Positions 1 to 6,841 of a stretch of DNA of 23,429 nt are shown in pieces. Under the pieces are notes generated by a model. It saw only the letters and a program-made list of their open reading frames with translations. It was not told the origin of the DNA and made no database searches. The first letter of the stretch is position 1. Every line of letters begins with the position of its first letter. Source of the stretch: an uncultured Roseiflexaceae bacterium (GTDB lineage Bacteria > Chloroflexota > Chloroflexia > Chloroflexales > Roseiflexaceae); NCBI GenBank assembly GCA_937974195.1, contig CALJIC010000275.1, positions 1 to 23,429 of the forward strand, written 5' to 3'. The translations under genes were made by a program, and so were the position numbers.

Positions 1-38
1 GAAACACAAAGGGCCGCGCCCGGCGCGCCAGGATCGAG

Positions 39-44
39 TATACT
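39..44 (+). promoter_or_regulatory. -10-like element just upstream of the methyltransferase gene
   Basis: TATACT lies only 9 bases before the ATG at 54, so initiation 6-8 bases downstream would give an almost leaderless mRNA. No Shine-Dalgarno sequence is visible between the two. No TTGACA-like -35 is seen at the usual distance, so the call rests on the hexamer and its position alone. Confidence 0.4.
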
Positions 45-53
45 GGCGCGGCA

Positions 54-2519
54 ATGCGACACTCCACGCGCCTGGACGGCGGCCGCAGCGCCGACCGAGC
101 CCGCCTCACCGCCGCGCTGTACGAGCAGATCCGCGCCGCACAGGGCCACGCGCACGCGGCGCGCTTCCACGCCTGGCGCGAGCACTGGGAGCGCACCCAC
201 GGGCCGCCGGGCCGCAAGCGCGCGCCCGATCTCCGGCAGCTCGCCGCTCCGTACGGCCTGGACCCGCATAGCCTGGACCTGCCGGCGCTGCTGTACGCCG
301 CCGAGTGCTGCTTCGTCTTTCGCACGCGCCTCCTCGCAGCCGCGGCGCTCGGCGCGCTGCGCTCCGCGCCCCCCAGCCCCGCCGGCGACCCTGCGGCGCT
401 CCCGCTCGGCGATGTGCCCGCGCTCGTGGCGAGCCTCCTCGCGCCGCGCGCCTTCGCGCACCTCGGCGTGACCAATGACGGCGGCGCGGAGCTGTTCGAC
501 TTCACCGGCTACGCGCTGCCGCCCGAGATCTGGGAGCTCCTCCGCGCCGAGATCGCCGCCGCCTGGCGCGAGGCACCGGAGACCGCCGCCCGCCACGATC
601 TGCGCGCCGCCTACCACCGGATGCTCCCGAAGCAGCTGCGCCACGCGCTCGGCGCCTACTACACGCCACCCTGGCTCGCCGCCTACGTCGTCGAGACGCT
701 CTGGGAGCTGCGCGGGCCGAACGGCGGCCTGCCGCGCGCGATCGACCCGGCCTGTGGCTCGGGGGTCTTCCTCACCGCCGCGCTGACGCGGCTGGTCACA
801 GCGGCGCGCGAGCAGGGCGCGACCGGCGCCGACCTGCTGCGCGCGGGCGTGCGGGGCGTCGTGGGGATCGACATAGACCCGCTCGCGGTGCACGCGGCGC
901 GCGCCAGCCTGCTCCTCGCCCTGGCCGAGCTCGCCACGCGGGAGCTCGTCGCCTTCGACGAGCCCATCGAGCTGCCAGTCTACCTGGGCGACGGGCTCGA
1001 CCCCGGCCGGCCGAGCGACGGGCCAGTCCCGTTCGATGTGCCCGGGGGCGCGCTCGCCGGGCCATTCGATCTGGTCGTCGGCAACCCGCCGTGGGTCAAC
1101 TGGGAGTACCTGCCGCCGGCCTACCGCGCGCGCTGCCAGCACCTGTGGGGCGAGCTGGGCCTGTTCGCGCTGCGCGGCCGGCAGAAGGCCTTCAGCAAAG
1201 AGGACGTCGCCGCGCTCTTCACCTACGCCGCCTGCCGCCGCTACGGGGCGCCGGGCGGGCTGCTCGGCTTCCTGCTGCCGCAGAGCCTCTTCAAGTCGTC
1301 GCTCAATGGCCGCGGGTTCCGCCGCCTGCGCCTCGGCCCGGACCAGGCGCCGCTGCGGGTGCTGCAGGTCGATGACCTGGTGGCCGTGCGGCCCTTCGCC
1401 GGCGCTGGCGCCCGGCCCGCCGCGCTGTTCCTCCAGGCCGGGCGGCCCACCCGCTGGCCGGCGACCTACCGCCGCTGGCAGCCGGCCGGGCGGCAGGCGG
1501 CCCTGCCCGAGACGTGGGATCTGGCGCAGGTGCGCGCCGCGGTCACGATCAGCAGCGGCCAGGCCGTGCCCTCCGACCCCGACGATCCCGCGTCGCCCTG
1601 GGCCGACGGGCCGCCGGCGGTGATCGCCCTGCTCGAGCGGCTCACCGGGACGTGCGCCTACCGCGCCCGCACCGGCATGTTCACTGGCGGCGCCAACGGT
1701 GTCTTCTATGTCGAGCTGATCGAGGAGCTGCCGGATGGGCTGCTGCGGGTGCGCAACCTGGCCGGGGAGGCGCGCCGCGGCGTCGCAGCGGTCGAGGCGG
1801 TGATCGAGCCGGAGTACGTCTTCCCGCTGCTGCGCGGCCGGGACGTGGCGGGCTGGTCGAGCGCCAGCCGGGCGCTGGTGCTCTGCCCGCACACCGCCGC
1901 GAGCCGCATGGCGGCCGTGCCCCCGGAGGAGCTGCGGGCGCGGGCGCCGCGCACCTACGCCTACCTGGAGCAGTTCCGGGAGGCGCTCTCCGAGCGACGC
2001 GGCTTCGCGGGCTGGGAGCGGCGCTTCCAGCAGGACGCCTTCTACACCTGCCAGCGCATCGGCGCCTACACGTTCGCGCCCTACAAAGTCGTCTGGCGCT
2101 ACATCGCCACCACGTTCCGCTGCGCCGTCGTCGAGCCGGGCCCCGTCGGCTCGCAGGAGGGGCGGCCGGTGATACCGCACGAGAAGCTGATGCAGATCGC
2201 CTGCGACAGCGCCGACGAGGCCTACTTCGTCTGCGGGGTGCTCAGCTCCGCCCCCGCGCGGCTGTTCGTCGAGCGGCGCATGGTGGAGACGCAGATCGCG
2301 CCGCATGTGATCGCGCGCCTGGCGCTGCCGCGCTACGACGCGGCCGACGAGCGCCACCGGCAGATCGTCGCCCACTGCCGCTCGGGCCACCGCGCGCGGG
2401 CCAGGGGCGATGAGCCGGCCGCAGCTGCGGCGCTCGAAGCGATCAACACGCTGATCCCCGGCGTCCTGCCCCTGTCCGCCGCCGAGGTGCGCGCCGCGGC
2501 CGCCGCGCTGACCTCATAG
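54..2519 (+). CDS. N6-adenine DNA methyltransferase (Eco57I/type IIG-like, no visible nuclease domain)
   Basis: This 821-residue protein is a SAM-dependent DNA methyltransferase that would methylate the N6 of adenine in DNA. The visible core motifs are GAYYTPPW (about 200-207), the SAM-binding motif I DPACGSGVFL (231-240), a GIDIDP acidic motif (271-276) and the catalytic NPPW (344-347). The region from about 540 onward (FTGGANGVFYVE, then a long C-terminal part) resembles the target-recognition half of Eco57I/MmeI-like enzymes. Residues 1-190 look like the helical connector that in longer relatives joins a PD-(D/E)XK nuclease to the methylase; no nuclease motif is seen. It could be a solitary methylase, a type II or BREX-like modification subunit whose partners lie outside the window, or an enzyme that has lost its nuclease. 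The ATG at 54 follows a -10-like box directly. The next gene, an expansin, is unrelated. Confidence 0.85.
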   Translation: MRHSTRLDGGRSADRARLTAALYEQIRAAQGHAHAARFHAWREHWERTHGPPGRKRAPDLRQLAAPYGLDPHSLDLPALLYAAECCFVFRTRLLAAAALGALRSAPPSPAGDPAALPLGDVPALVASLLAPRAFAHLGVTNDGGAELFDFTGYALPPEIWELLRAEIAAAWREAPETAARHDLRAAYHRMLPKQLRHALGAYYTPPWLAAYVVETLWELRGPNGGLPRAIDPACGSGVFLTAALTRLVTAAREQGATGADLLRAGVRGVVGIDIDPLAVHAARASLLLALAELATRELVAFDEPIELPVYLGDGLDPGRPSDGPVPFDVPGGALAGPFDLVVGNPPWVNWEYLPPAYRARCQHLWGELGLFALRGRQKAFSKEDVAALFTYAACRRYGAPGGLLGFLLPQSLFKSSLNGRGFRRLRLGPDQAPLRVLQVDDLVAVRPFAGAGARPAALFLQAGRPTRWPATYRRWQPAGRQAALPETWDLAQVRAAVTISSGQAVPSDPDDPASPWADGPPAVIALLERLTGTCAYRARTGMFTGGANGVFYVELIEELPDGLLRVRNLAGEARRGVAAVEAVIEPEYVFPLLRGRDVAGWSSASRALVLCPHTAASRMAAVPPEELRARAPRTYAYLEQFREALSERRGFAGWERRFQQDAFYTCQRIGAYTFAPYKVVWRYIATTFRCAVVEPGPVGSQEGRPVIPHEKLMQIACDSADEAYFVCGVLSSAPARLFVERRMVETQIAPHVIARLALPRYDAADERHRQIVAHCRSGHRARARGDEPAAAAALEAINTLIPGVLPLSAAEVRAAAAALTS

Positions 2520-2573
2520 GGGACGCTTCACAGCCGCGATCAAGCTGTAATCCTCAGCGCCGCCGCCGCGTGA

Positions 2574-2579
2574 TACACT
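2574..2579 (+). promoter_or_regulatory. -10-like element, expansin gene
   Basis: TACACT sits 6 bases before the ATG at 2586 with a TG shortly upstream (TGATACACT). A start point in the usual place would coincide with the ATG, giving a leaderless message. There is no Shine-Dalgarno sequence between the box and the start codon. No convincing -35 is present. Confidence 0.4.
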
Positions 2580-2585
2580 CGCGCC

Positions 2586-3392
2586 ATGAGCACACTATTC
2601 CGCATCACTCTCACGCTGGCGCTCGCGCTCTTGGCATCACCGGCCAGCGCGGCGCAGCCCGCATCACCTGTGGAGCCCGGCGAGAAGGCCGAGGAGTACC
2701 CGGTCTACCTGCCGGGCGTGTTCGCCGTCATCGTCTCCGAAGTCACCCCGCCCCCGCCGCTGCCGCCGTCGCTGCCGCTGCCCTTCGACCCGAACGCCGT
2801 CCACAGCGGCGAAGGGACCTACTACGCCGCCGACGGCAGCGGCAACTGCTCGTTCGACCCCTCGCCCGACGACCTGATGGTTGCCGCGCTGAACACGCCC
2901 GACTACCACGGCTCGATGCTCTGCGGCGCCTACATCGAGGTCACCGGGCCGCGCGGCTCGGTGGTCGTCCGGGTGGTGGACCGCTGCCCGGAGTGCGCGG
3001 CGGGCGATGTGGATTTGAGCCCGCAGGCATTCGAGCGCATCGCCGCGCTCTCGGCCGGCCGCGTCCCGATCACCTGGCGGCTGCTCAGCCCGGAGCTCAG
3101 CGGCCCGATCGTCTACCGCTTCAAAGAGGGCAGCAACCCGTGGTGGACGGCGGTGCAGATCCGCAACCACCGCAACCCGATCTACAAGGTCGAGGCGCAG
3201 ATCGGGGGCGGCGCCTTCCAGGAGCTCGAGCGCCAGACGTACAACTACTTCGTGGCCTTCTCCGGCCTCGGCAGCGGCCCCGTCACGCTGCGCGTCACCG
3301 ATATCTACGGCAACACGATCACCGACAGCGGGATCGTCTGGGCCGAGGGCGCCCAGGTCAGCGGCAGCGCCCAGTTCCCGCCCGCGCCGTAA
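2586..3392 (+). CDS. Secreted bacterial expansin (EXLX family)
   Basis: This 268-residue secreted protein should loosen cellulose or peptidoglycan networks non-hydrolytically, as bacterial EXLX expansins do. A signal peptide occupies residues 1-23 (ending ASAA). A Pro-rich linker (about 54-69) leads to the double-psi beta-barrel D1 domain (about 73-168), with GTYYAADGSGNC, a conserved Asp in VVD (132) and DVDLSPQAF (Asp143), which aligns with the key Asp82 of Bacillus subtilis EXLX1. The CBM63-like D2 domain follows, with the WW pair at 186-187, IRNH and YNYFV (Tyr219), matching the aromatic binding surface. Cysteines at 88, 113, 134 and 137 suggest disulfides absent from the B. subtilis protein. 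The Tyr that follows the D1 Asp in EXLX1 (Tyr73) is replaced by Cys134. The gene stands alone, with its own promoter-like box and a terminator. Confidence 0.88.
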   Translation: MSTLFRITLTLALALLASPASAAQPASPVEPGEKAEEYPVYLPGVFAVIVSEVTPPPPLPPSLPLPFDPNAVHSGEGTYYAADGSGNCSFDPSPDDLMVAALNTPDYHGSMLCGAYIEVTGPRGSVVVRVVDRCPECAAGDVDLSPQAFERIAALSAGRVPITWRLLSPELSGPIVYRFKEGSNPWWTAVQIRNHRNPIYKVEAQIGGGAFQELERQTYNYFVAFSGLGSGPVTLRVTDIYGNTITDSGIVWAEGAQVSGSAQFPPAP

Positions 3393-3405
3393 CGGCGGCA
3401 GTGCG

Positions 3406-3433
3406 AGAGGGGCACAGGAAGGCGTGCCCCTCT
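3406..3433. terminator. Bidirectional terminator hairpin between expansin and msrA
   Basis: A 10-bp perfect stem (AGAGGGGCAC pairing with GTGCCCCTCT) encloses an 8-base loop. It begins 13 bases after the expansin stop and overlaps the msrA stop codon, so it can serve both convergent genes. There is no long T tract on either side. Confidence 0.65.
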
Positions 3434-3980
3434 ATCGCTTCAGCCGCTCGACGTACTTCTGGCGCGCCTTGGCCACCTTGGGCGCCACCACGAGCCGGCA
3501 GTACGGCTGGTTCGGGTTGTTCGCGAAGTAGTTCTGGTGGTAGTCCTCGGCCTTGTAGAAGACGCTGAACGGCACGACCTCGGTCACAATCGGGTCGGGC
3601 CAGATCTTCGCCTCCGTCAGCTCCGCGATGGCCGCCTCGGCCGCCGCGCGCTGCTCGGGCGTGTGGTACAGGATGATCGAGCGGTACTGCGGCCCGATAT
3701 CGGCTCCCTGGCGGTTCAGCGTCGTCGGGTCGTGGATGGTGAAGAACACGTCCAGCAGATCGCGGTAGCTGATCTCCCGCGGGTCGTAGGTGATCTGCAC
3801 CACCTCGGCGTGGCCGGTGGTTCCGGTGCACACCTCGCGGTAGGTCGGGTTCGGCGTGTGGCCGCCGGCGTAGCCGGACTCCACCTTCTCGACGCCGCGC
3901 AGCTCGTCGTACACCGCCTCCAGGCACCAGAAGCACCCGCCGCCCAGCGTCGCCACCTCGAGGTTCTTCGTCTCGCTCAT
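3432..3980 (-). CDS. msrA: Peptide methionine-S-sulfoxide reductase MsrA
   Basis: This 182-residue cytoplasmic enzyme reduces the S epimer of methionine sulfoxide in proteins and free methionine, using thioredoxin. It carries the catalytic motif GCFWC with nucleophile Cys16, the family signature GYAGGHTPNPTYREV, GHAEVVQITYDP, and a C-terminal Cys in NQPYC as the probable resolving residue. Length is typical of MsrA without a fused MsrB domain. The ATG at 3980 was chosen over an in-frame start 8 codons upstream because GGAAAG lies about 9 bases before it and the family normally begins close to the GCFWC motif. A short perfect hairpin (3996-4011) directly abuts the ribosome-binding site. The gene converges on the expansin gene and shares its terminator hairpin. 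Confidence 0.95.
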   Translation of the reverse strand: MSETKNLEVATLGGGCFWCLEAVYDELRGVEKVESGYAGGHTPNPTYREVCTGTTGHAEVVQITYDPREISYRDLLDVFFTIHDPTTLNRQGADIGPQYRSIILYHTPEQRAAAEAAIAELTEAKIWPDPIVTEVVPFSVFYKAEDYHQNYFANNPNQPYCRLVVAPKVAKARQKYVERLKR

Positions 3981-3995
3981 CGCTCTGTTCTTTCC

Positions 3996-4011
3996 GGCGC
4001 GCAAGCGCGCC
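3996..4011. repeat. Perfect short palindrome in the msrA leader
   Basis: GGCGCGC and GCGCGCC form a 7-bp stem around AA and are followed by TCTACA on the plus strand. On the minus strand the element lies immediately before the msrA ribosome-binding site, so it would form in the 5' leader of msrA if transcription starts further upstream. Confidence 0.55.
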
Positions 4012-4073
4012 TCTACAGTTTCTACGGCCGCTCCGCCGCGACTGCGTCGCGACAGTGCGTGGAAAAATAGTTC

Positions 4074-4100
4074 GTGGAGGGCTTGCAGCCCTCCACACCT
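4074..4100. repeat. Palindromic intergenic repeat, copy 1
   Basis: GTGGAGGGC (4074-4082) and GCCCTCCAC (4088-4096) form a perfect 9-bp stem around a 5-base loop, followed by ACCT. Copy 2 at 4158-4184 ends in the same CCCTCCACACCT, and a GC-richer relative lies upstream of the MoxR gene at 22610-22648. Confidence 0.7.
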
Positions 4101-4157
4101 CCCGGCTGAAAGAGCGCCCGTGGAAGGCCTTCGCCTCCCCGAATCTTTTCTTTAACC

Positions 4158-4184
4158 CTGGAAGGCCTCAGGCCCTCCACACCT
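4158..4184. repeat. Palindromic intergenic repeat, copy 2
   Basis: TGGAAGGCC (4159-4167) pairs with GGCCCTCCA (4171-4179) with a single mismatch around a 3-base loop. It ends in the same CCCTCCACACCT as copy 1 and is preceded by a short T-rich stretch (4144-4153). Confidence 0.65.
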
Positions 4185-4228
4185 ATCCGCGGGAGGTGCC
4201 GCAGCACCGCACCGCGCAAGTCCAGTGA

Positions 4229-4234
4229 TATGAT
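4229..4234 (+). promoter_or_regulatory. Candidate extended -10 upstream of the HAD gene
   Basis: TATGAT is preceded by GTGA and lies about 105 bases before the ATG at 4340, in the least GC-rich part of the gap. No clear -35 is seen, so this is tentative. Confidence 0.3.
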
Positions 4235-4339
4235 AGCACGCGCGTCCTCCCGTGGGGAGGCCCGGAGCAGAACGCGCTGCGGCAGCCTAGGGCGCCGGCC
4301 GCTGGCTGCCGCGCAAACACCTTGCGGAAACCTGAGCCA

Positions 4340-5044
4340 ATGCTAGATGTCATCGCCTTTGACGCGGACGACACCCTGTGGCACAACGAGACCCTGTTCG
4401 TGATGACCCAGGAGCGATTCCGCGACCTCCTGGCGCCCTACCTCAGCCGCCCCTGGACCGGCCAGGAGCTGTACGAGATCGAGCTGCGCAACCTGCAGCA
4501 CTTCGGCTACGGCATCAAGGGCTTCACGCTCTCGATGATCGAGACGGCGATCGAGCTCACCCGCGGCCGCGTCACCGCCCACGAGATCCGGCAGATTATC
4601 GAGTTCGGCCGCGGGATGCTCAGCTCGCCGATCGAGCTGATCGACGGGGTCGAAGAGGTGATCCCGGCGCTGGCGCGCGACTACCGGCTGATGCTGATCA
4701 CCAAGGGCGACCTGTTCGAGCAGGAGACGAAGATCGCCAAGTCCGGCCTCGCGCAGCACTTCGCCCACGTCGAGATCGTGAGCGAGAAGACCGAGGCGGC
4801 CTACCGCGCCCTGCTCGCGGCGCGCGGGATCGATCCATCCCGGTTCCTGATGGTCGGCAACTCGATGCGCTCGGACATCCTGCCGGTGCTGGCGCTCGGC
4901 GGCCACGCGGTCTATGTGCCGTACCACGTCACCTGGGCCCACGAGGTCATCCCGGACGAGGCGCTCACCCGGCGCGACTTCCACCAGATCGCCAGCCTCA
5001 CCGAGCTCCCGGCGCTCATCTCCCGGCTGGCGGCATCGTCCTGA
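4340..5044 (+). CDS. HAD-superfamily phosphatase
   Basis: This 234-residue cytoplasmic hydrolase would dephosphorylate a small phosphorylated metabolite through an aspartyl-phosphate intermediate. All four HAD motifs are visible: DADDT with nucleophile Asp8 and acid/base Asp10, the motif II Thr in LITKGD (Thr121), the motif III Lys in VSEKTEAAY (Lys150), and motif IV GNSMRSD (173-179). The stretch of about 80 residues between motifs I and II is an all-helical C1-type cap, as in YjjG or haloacid-dehalogenase-like phosphatases. The substrate cannot be told from sequence. The ATG at 4340 has GGAAA about 9 bases upstream; an in-frame TTG six codons earlier is less likely. The gene is monocistronic and is followed by a strong hairpin. 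Confidence 0.9.
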   Translation: MLDVIAFDADDTLWHNETLFVMTQERFRDLLAPYLSRPWTGQELYEIELRNLQHFGYGIKGFTLSMIETAIELTRGRVTAHEIRQIIEFGRGMLSSPIELIDGVEEVIPALARDYRLMLITKGDLFEQETKIAKSGLAQHFAHVEIVSEKTEAAYRALLAARGIDPSRFLMVGNSMRSDILPVLALGGHAVYVPYHVTWAHEVIPDEALTRRDFHQIASLTELPALISRLAASS

Positions 5045-5066
5045 CGCCCGCTGCAGGAATGCGAAA

Positions 5067-5099
5067 GGGGTGCGCGAGGCCTTCGCTCTCGCACACCCC
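5067..5099. terminator. Bidirectional terminator hairpin after the HAD gene
   Basis: GGGGTG-C-GCGAG pairs with CTCGC-A-CACCCC, an 11-bp stem with one internal mismatch. It lies 22 bases after the HAD stop and 21 bases after the end of the convergent lipoprotein gene. No T run is present. Confidence 0.6.
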
Positions 5100-5120
5100 C
5101 GATGCCCCACCGCCAGCGGC

Positions 5121-6434
5121 CTAGCCCGGCACGTACAGGATGTCGACTGTCTCGCCGGCGTTCTCCGGCGCCGGAAACTCGCCGAGCAGGCGCAGGCCGG
5201 AGGCGTCGAACGAGGTCACCGGCAGCGCGTGCAGCTGCACCTGCCCCGCCTGCTGATCCAACACCAGCACCAGCGGGGTCTGCTCATCGGCCCACGCGAT
5301 GTCGCGCAGCTCCAGGGCGAGGCCCTGCGCGCCGAACTCCACCACCTGCTCGCCGCTCCCGTCGGCGTTCATGACCCGCAGGCTTGTGACCGGGTCATTC
5401 CAGGTCGTGCCGCTGGACACGAGCACCATGGCTCCATCGGGCGACCAGCGCACGCCGCGCACCTGCGCGCTCTGCTCGGGCAGTAGCTCCCGCTCGGCGC
5501 CGCTCTGCAGGTCGACCACGCGCACCCCCTGCCGCGGCGCCTCGCCGATCGGCGCGATCCCGGTCACCAGCGCCACCTGCGTGCCGCCGGGCGCCGGCGC
5601 GATCGCCAGGTGCTCGATCGCGACCTCGGCGCGCAGTGCGCCGTCGAGCGGGTCGATCAGCGCCACCGCCTGCGCCGGGGCATCCGTCGCCCAGAGCACC
5701 CGCTGCACGATCAGGCCGGCCGGCGTCCACGCCACGGGCAGCGGCACGAGCGGCAGGTGGCCCGGCCCCTGTGCGACCGTCGGCCCCTCCGCGAGAGTGC
5801 GCTCGGCGCCGCTCCGCAGGTCGGCCACGCGCAGCTGCCAGGTGTCCACGCCGAGCAGCGTGTAGGCGATCGCGGCGCTGTCGGGCGCGAACACCCCCTC
5901 GGTCGCGTCGCCCGGCTCGTCGGGCGGCAGCGTGATGACCTCCGGCTCGCCCGTCTCGACTGCGACGTTCAGCACCACCAGCCTGCGCGGCGTGCTGGCG
6001 CTATCCGAGAAGGCGATCCGGCTGCCGTCGGGAGACGTCGCCGCCGTGGCCGGCGGGTAGAACTGCCCGCCGAGCGTCAGGTCGAGCGCCTGGTCGCCGG
6101 CTCCCAGCGCGTACGCCTGGTTCCCGATCCGCACCCAGGGGACCGTGGCCGGGAGGATGCGGCTGCCGGCCGGCAGCCCGGCCGTCGGGCTGTCGCTCGG
6201 CGTTGGCGGAGGAGTGGGCTCCGCCGCGTCCGGTGACGGCGGAGGAGTGGGCTCGCCCTCGGGCGCCGGGCTGGGCGGCAGGGGAGACGGCTCCTCGGTA
6301 GGGGCCTGAGTGGGGAGCTCAGTCGCGCTGCCGGACGCCGATCCACCAGCGAGCGCGCCGCAGCCGGCGAGGATCAGCGCGAGCGCCAAGGCCAGCGGAA
6401 CAACGCGATATCGCAGATACGTATTGTCGCGCAA
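5121..6434 (-). CDS. Lipoprotein with Pro-rich linker and WD40-like (PD40/TolB-type) propeller
   Basis: This 437-residue exported lipoprotein has an N-terminal signal with a lipobox (LAGC, Cys25). A linker rich in Pro, Thr and Ser (about 40-90, with repeated PTPPP) is followed by a domain of about 340 residues containing repeats of the type SPDGSRIAFSDS, FAPDSAAIAYTL and WSPDGAMVLVSS, typical of PD40/TolB beta-propeller blades. It probably displays a protein-interaction or ligand-binding propeller on the outer face of the membrane; no catalytic motif is seen. The start is taken as the TTG at 6434, because AAGGAAGGTG lies 4-13 bases upstream and the lipoprotein signal begins there. An in-frame extension to 6743 lacks any recognisable domain. 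Function is unassigned. It lies downstream of the TadE-like gene on the same strand, with a terminator in between. Confidence 0.82.
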   Translation of the reverse strand: MRDNTYLRYRVVPLALALALILAGCGALAGGSASGSATELPTQAPTEEPSPLPPSPAPEGEPTPPPSPDAAEPTPPPTPSDSPTAGLPAGSRILPATVPWVRIGNQAYALGAGDQALDLTLGGQFYPPATAATSPDGSRIAFSDSASTPRRLVVLNVAVETGEPEVITLPPDEPGDATEGVFAPDSAAIAYTLLGVDTWQLRVADLRSGAERTLAEGPTVAQGPGHLPLVPLPVAWTPAGLIVQRVLWATDAPAQAVALIDPLDGALRAEVAIEHLAIAPAPGGTQVALVTGIAPIGEAPRQGVRVVDLQSGAERELLPEQSAQVRGVRWSPDGAMVLVSSGTTWNDPVTSLRVMNADGSGEQVVEFGAQGLALELRDIAWADEQTPLVLVLDQQAGQVQLHALPVTSFDASGLRLLGEFPAPENAGETVDILYVPG

Positions 6435-6448
6435 TGTGGCACCTTCCT

Positions 6449-6479
6449 TCTCGCTCGGCAGCGAGCTGCCCAAGCGAGA
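6449..6479 (-). promoter_or_regulatory. Leader hairpin before the lipoprotein ribosome-binding site
   Basis: On the minus strand TCTCGCT pairs with AGCGAGA and, inside it, GGCAGC pairs with GCTGCC, leaving two single-base interior positions and a 2-base loop. The structure ends one to two bases before the AAGGAAGGTG ribosome-binding site. It could be an RNA structure that modulates initiation at the TTG, or an operator. Confidence 0.4.
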
Positions 6480-6752
6480 CCTAGCGGGGTCCAGGGAGGG
6501 AGGCGCATAGGAGGCCGCCCTCCACCCTTCGCTGGAGAGACGGAGCGGCGGGCGCAGAGGTTCCGGGGGAGGTGAGCCACCCGCGACCCGACCACCGCGC
6601 CCGCCGTGTCCATCAATAGTAGTGCCGCAGGCGCGCGGGCTCCATAGCATGCCGCTCACAGCACGCTGAGATCCGGCTTCGGCAGTGTCGAAGGGCCGTT
6701 GGCAGGCGTTACGACCGCTGACGCGGCGCACACACCGTGACACAAAGAGAAA

Positions 6753-6780
6753 CCCCCGCTCCTGCGTACAGGAGCGGGGG
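6753..6780 (-). terminator. Intrinsic terminator of the TadE-like gene
   Basis: A perfect 12-bp stem (CCCCCGCTCCTG with CAGGAGCGGGGG) surrounds a 4-base loop. On the minus strand it is followed by TTTCTCTTTG, which is the right orientation for the gene ending at 6842. Confidence 0.75.
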
Positions 6781-6793
6781 GCCAGCTAGGCGG

Positions 6794-6833
6794 CTCCGGC
6801 ACCTCCCCAGCCTAGCCGAGGGAGGCGCCGGAG
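6794..6833 (-). terminator. Second hairpin just after the TadE-like stop codon
   Basis: CTCCGGC-A-CCTCCC pairs with GGGAGG-C-GCCGGAG (13 pairs, one mismatch) around a 12-base loop, 8 bases past the stop. It may act in tandem with the hairpin at 6753-6780 or protect the 3' end of the message. Confidence 0.5.
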
Positions 6834-6841
6834 GTGGTGCG

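Larger units (their letters stand above)
3981..4339. other. Divergent intergenic region with palindromic repeats
   Basis: This 359-base gap separates divergent msrA and the HAD gene. It holds a perfect hairpin at 3996-4011, two copies of a GTGGAGGGC-type palindrome (4074-4100, 4158-4184), a weaker relative at 4121-4140, and a -10-like box at 4229-4234. Short open frames across it translate the repeats (GVEGLRPS, GVEGCKPS) and are not considered genes. Confidence 0.7.
6435..6841. other. Intergenic region between lipoprotein and TadE-like genes
   Basis: This 407-base gap holds two terminator-like hairpins for the TadE-like gene (6794-6833, 6753-6780), a leader hairpin for the lipoprotein gene (6449-6479) and a weak minus-strand -10 candidate, TACTAT, at 6616-6621. 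The in-frame upward extension of the lipoprotein frame is not believed to be translated. Confidence 0.6.

Noticed and set aside
4022..4219. Minus-strand 65-codon frame between msrA and the HAD gene
   Set aside because: It translates the palindromic repeats (GVEGLRPS, GVEGCKPS) and lacks a ribosome-binding site or domain.
6435..6743. N-terminal extension of the lipoprotein by 103 residues
   Set aside because: It would bury the lipoprotein signal and lipobox inside the protein, and the TTG at 6434 has a strong Shine-Dalgarno sequence.
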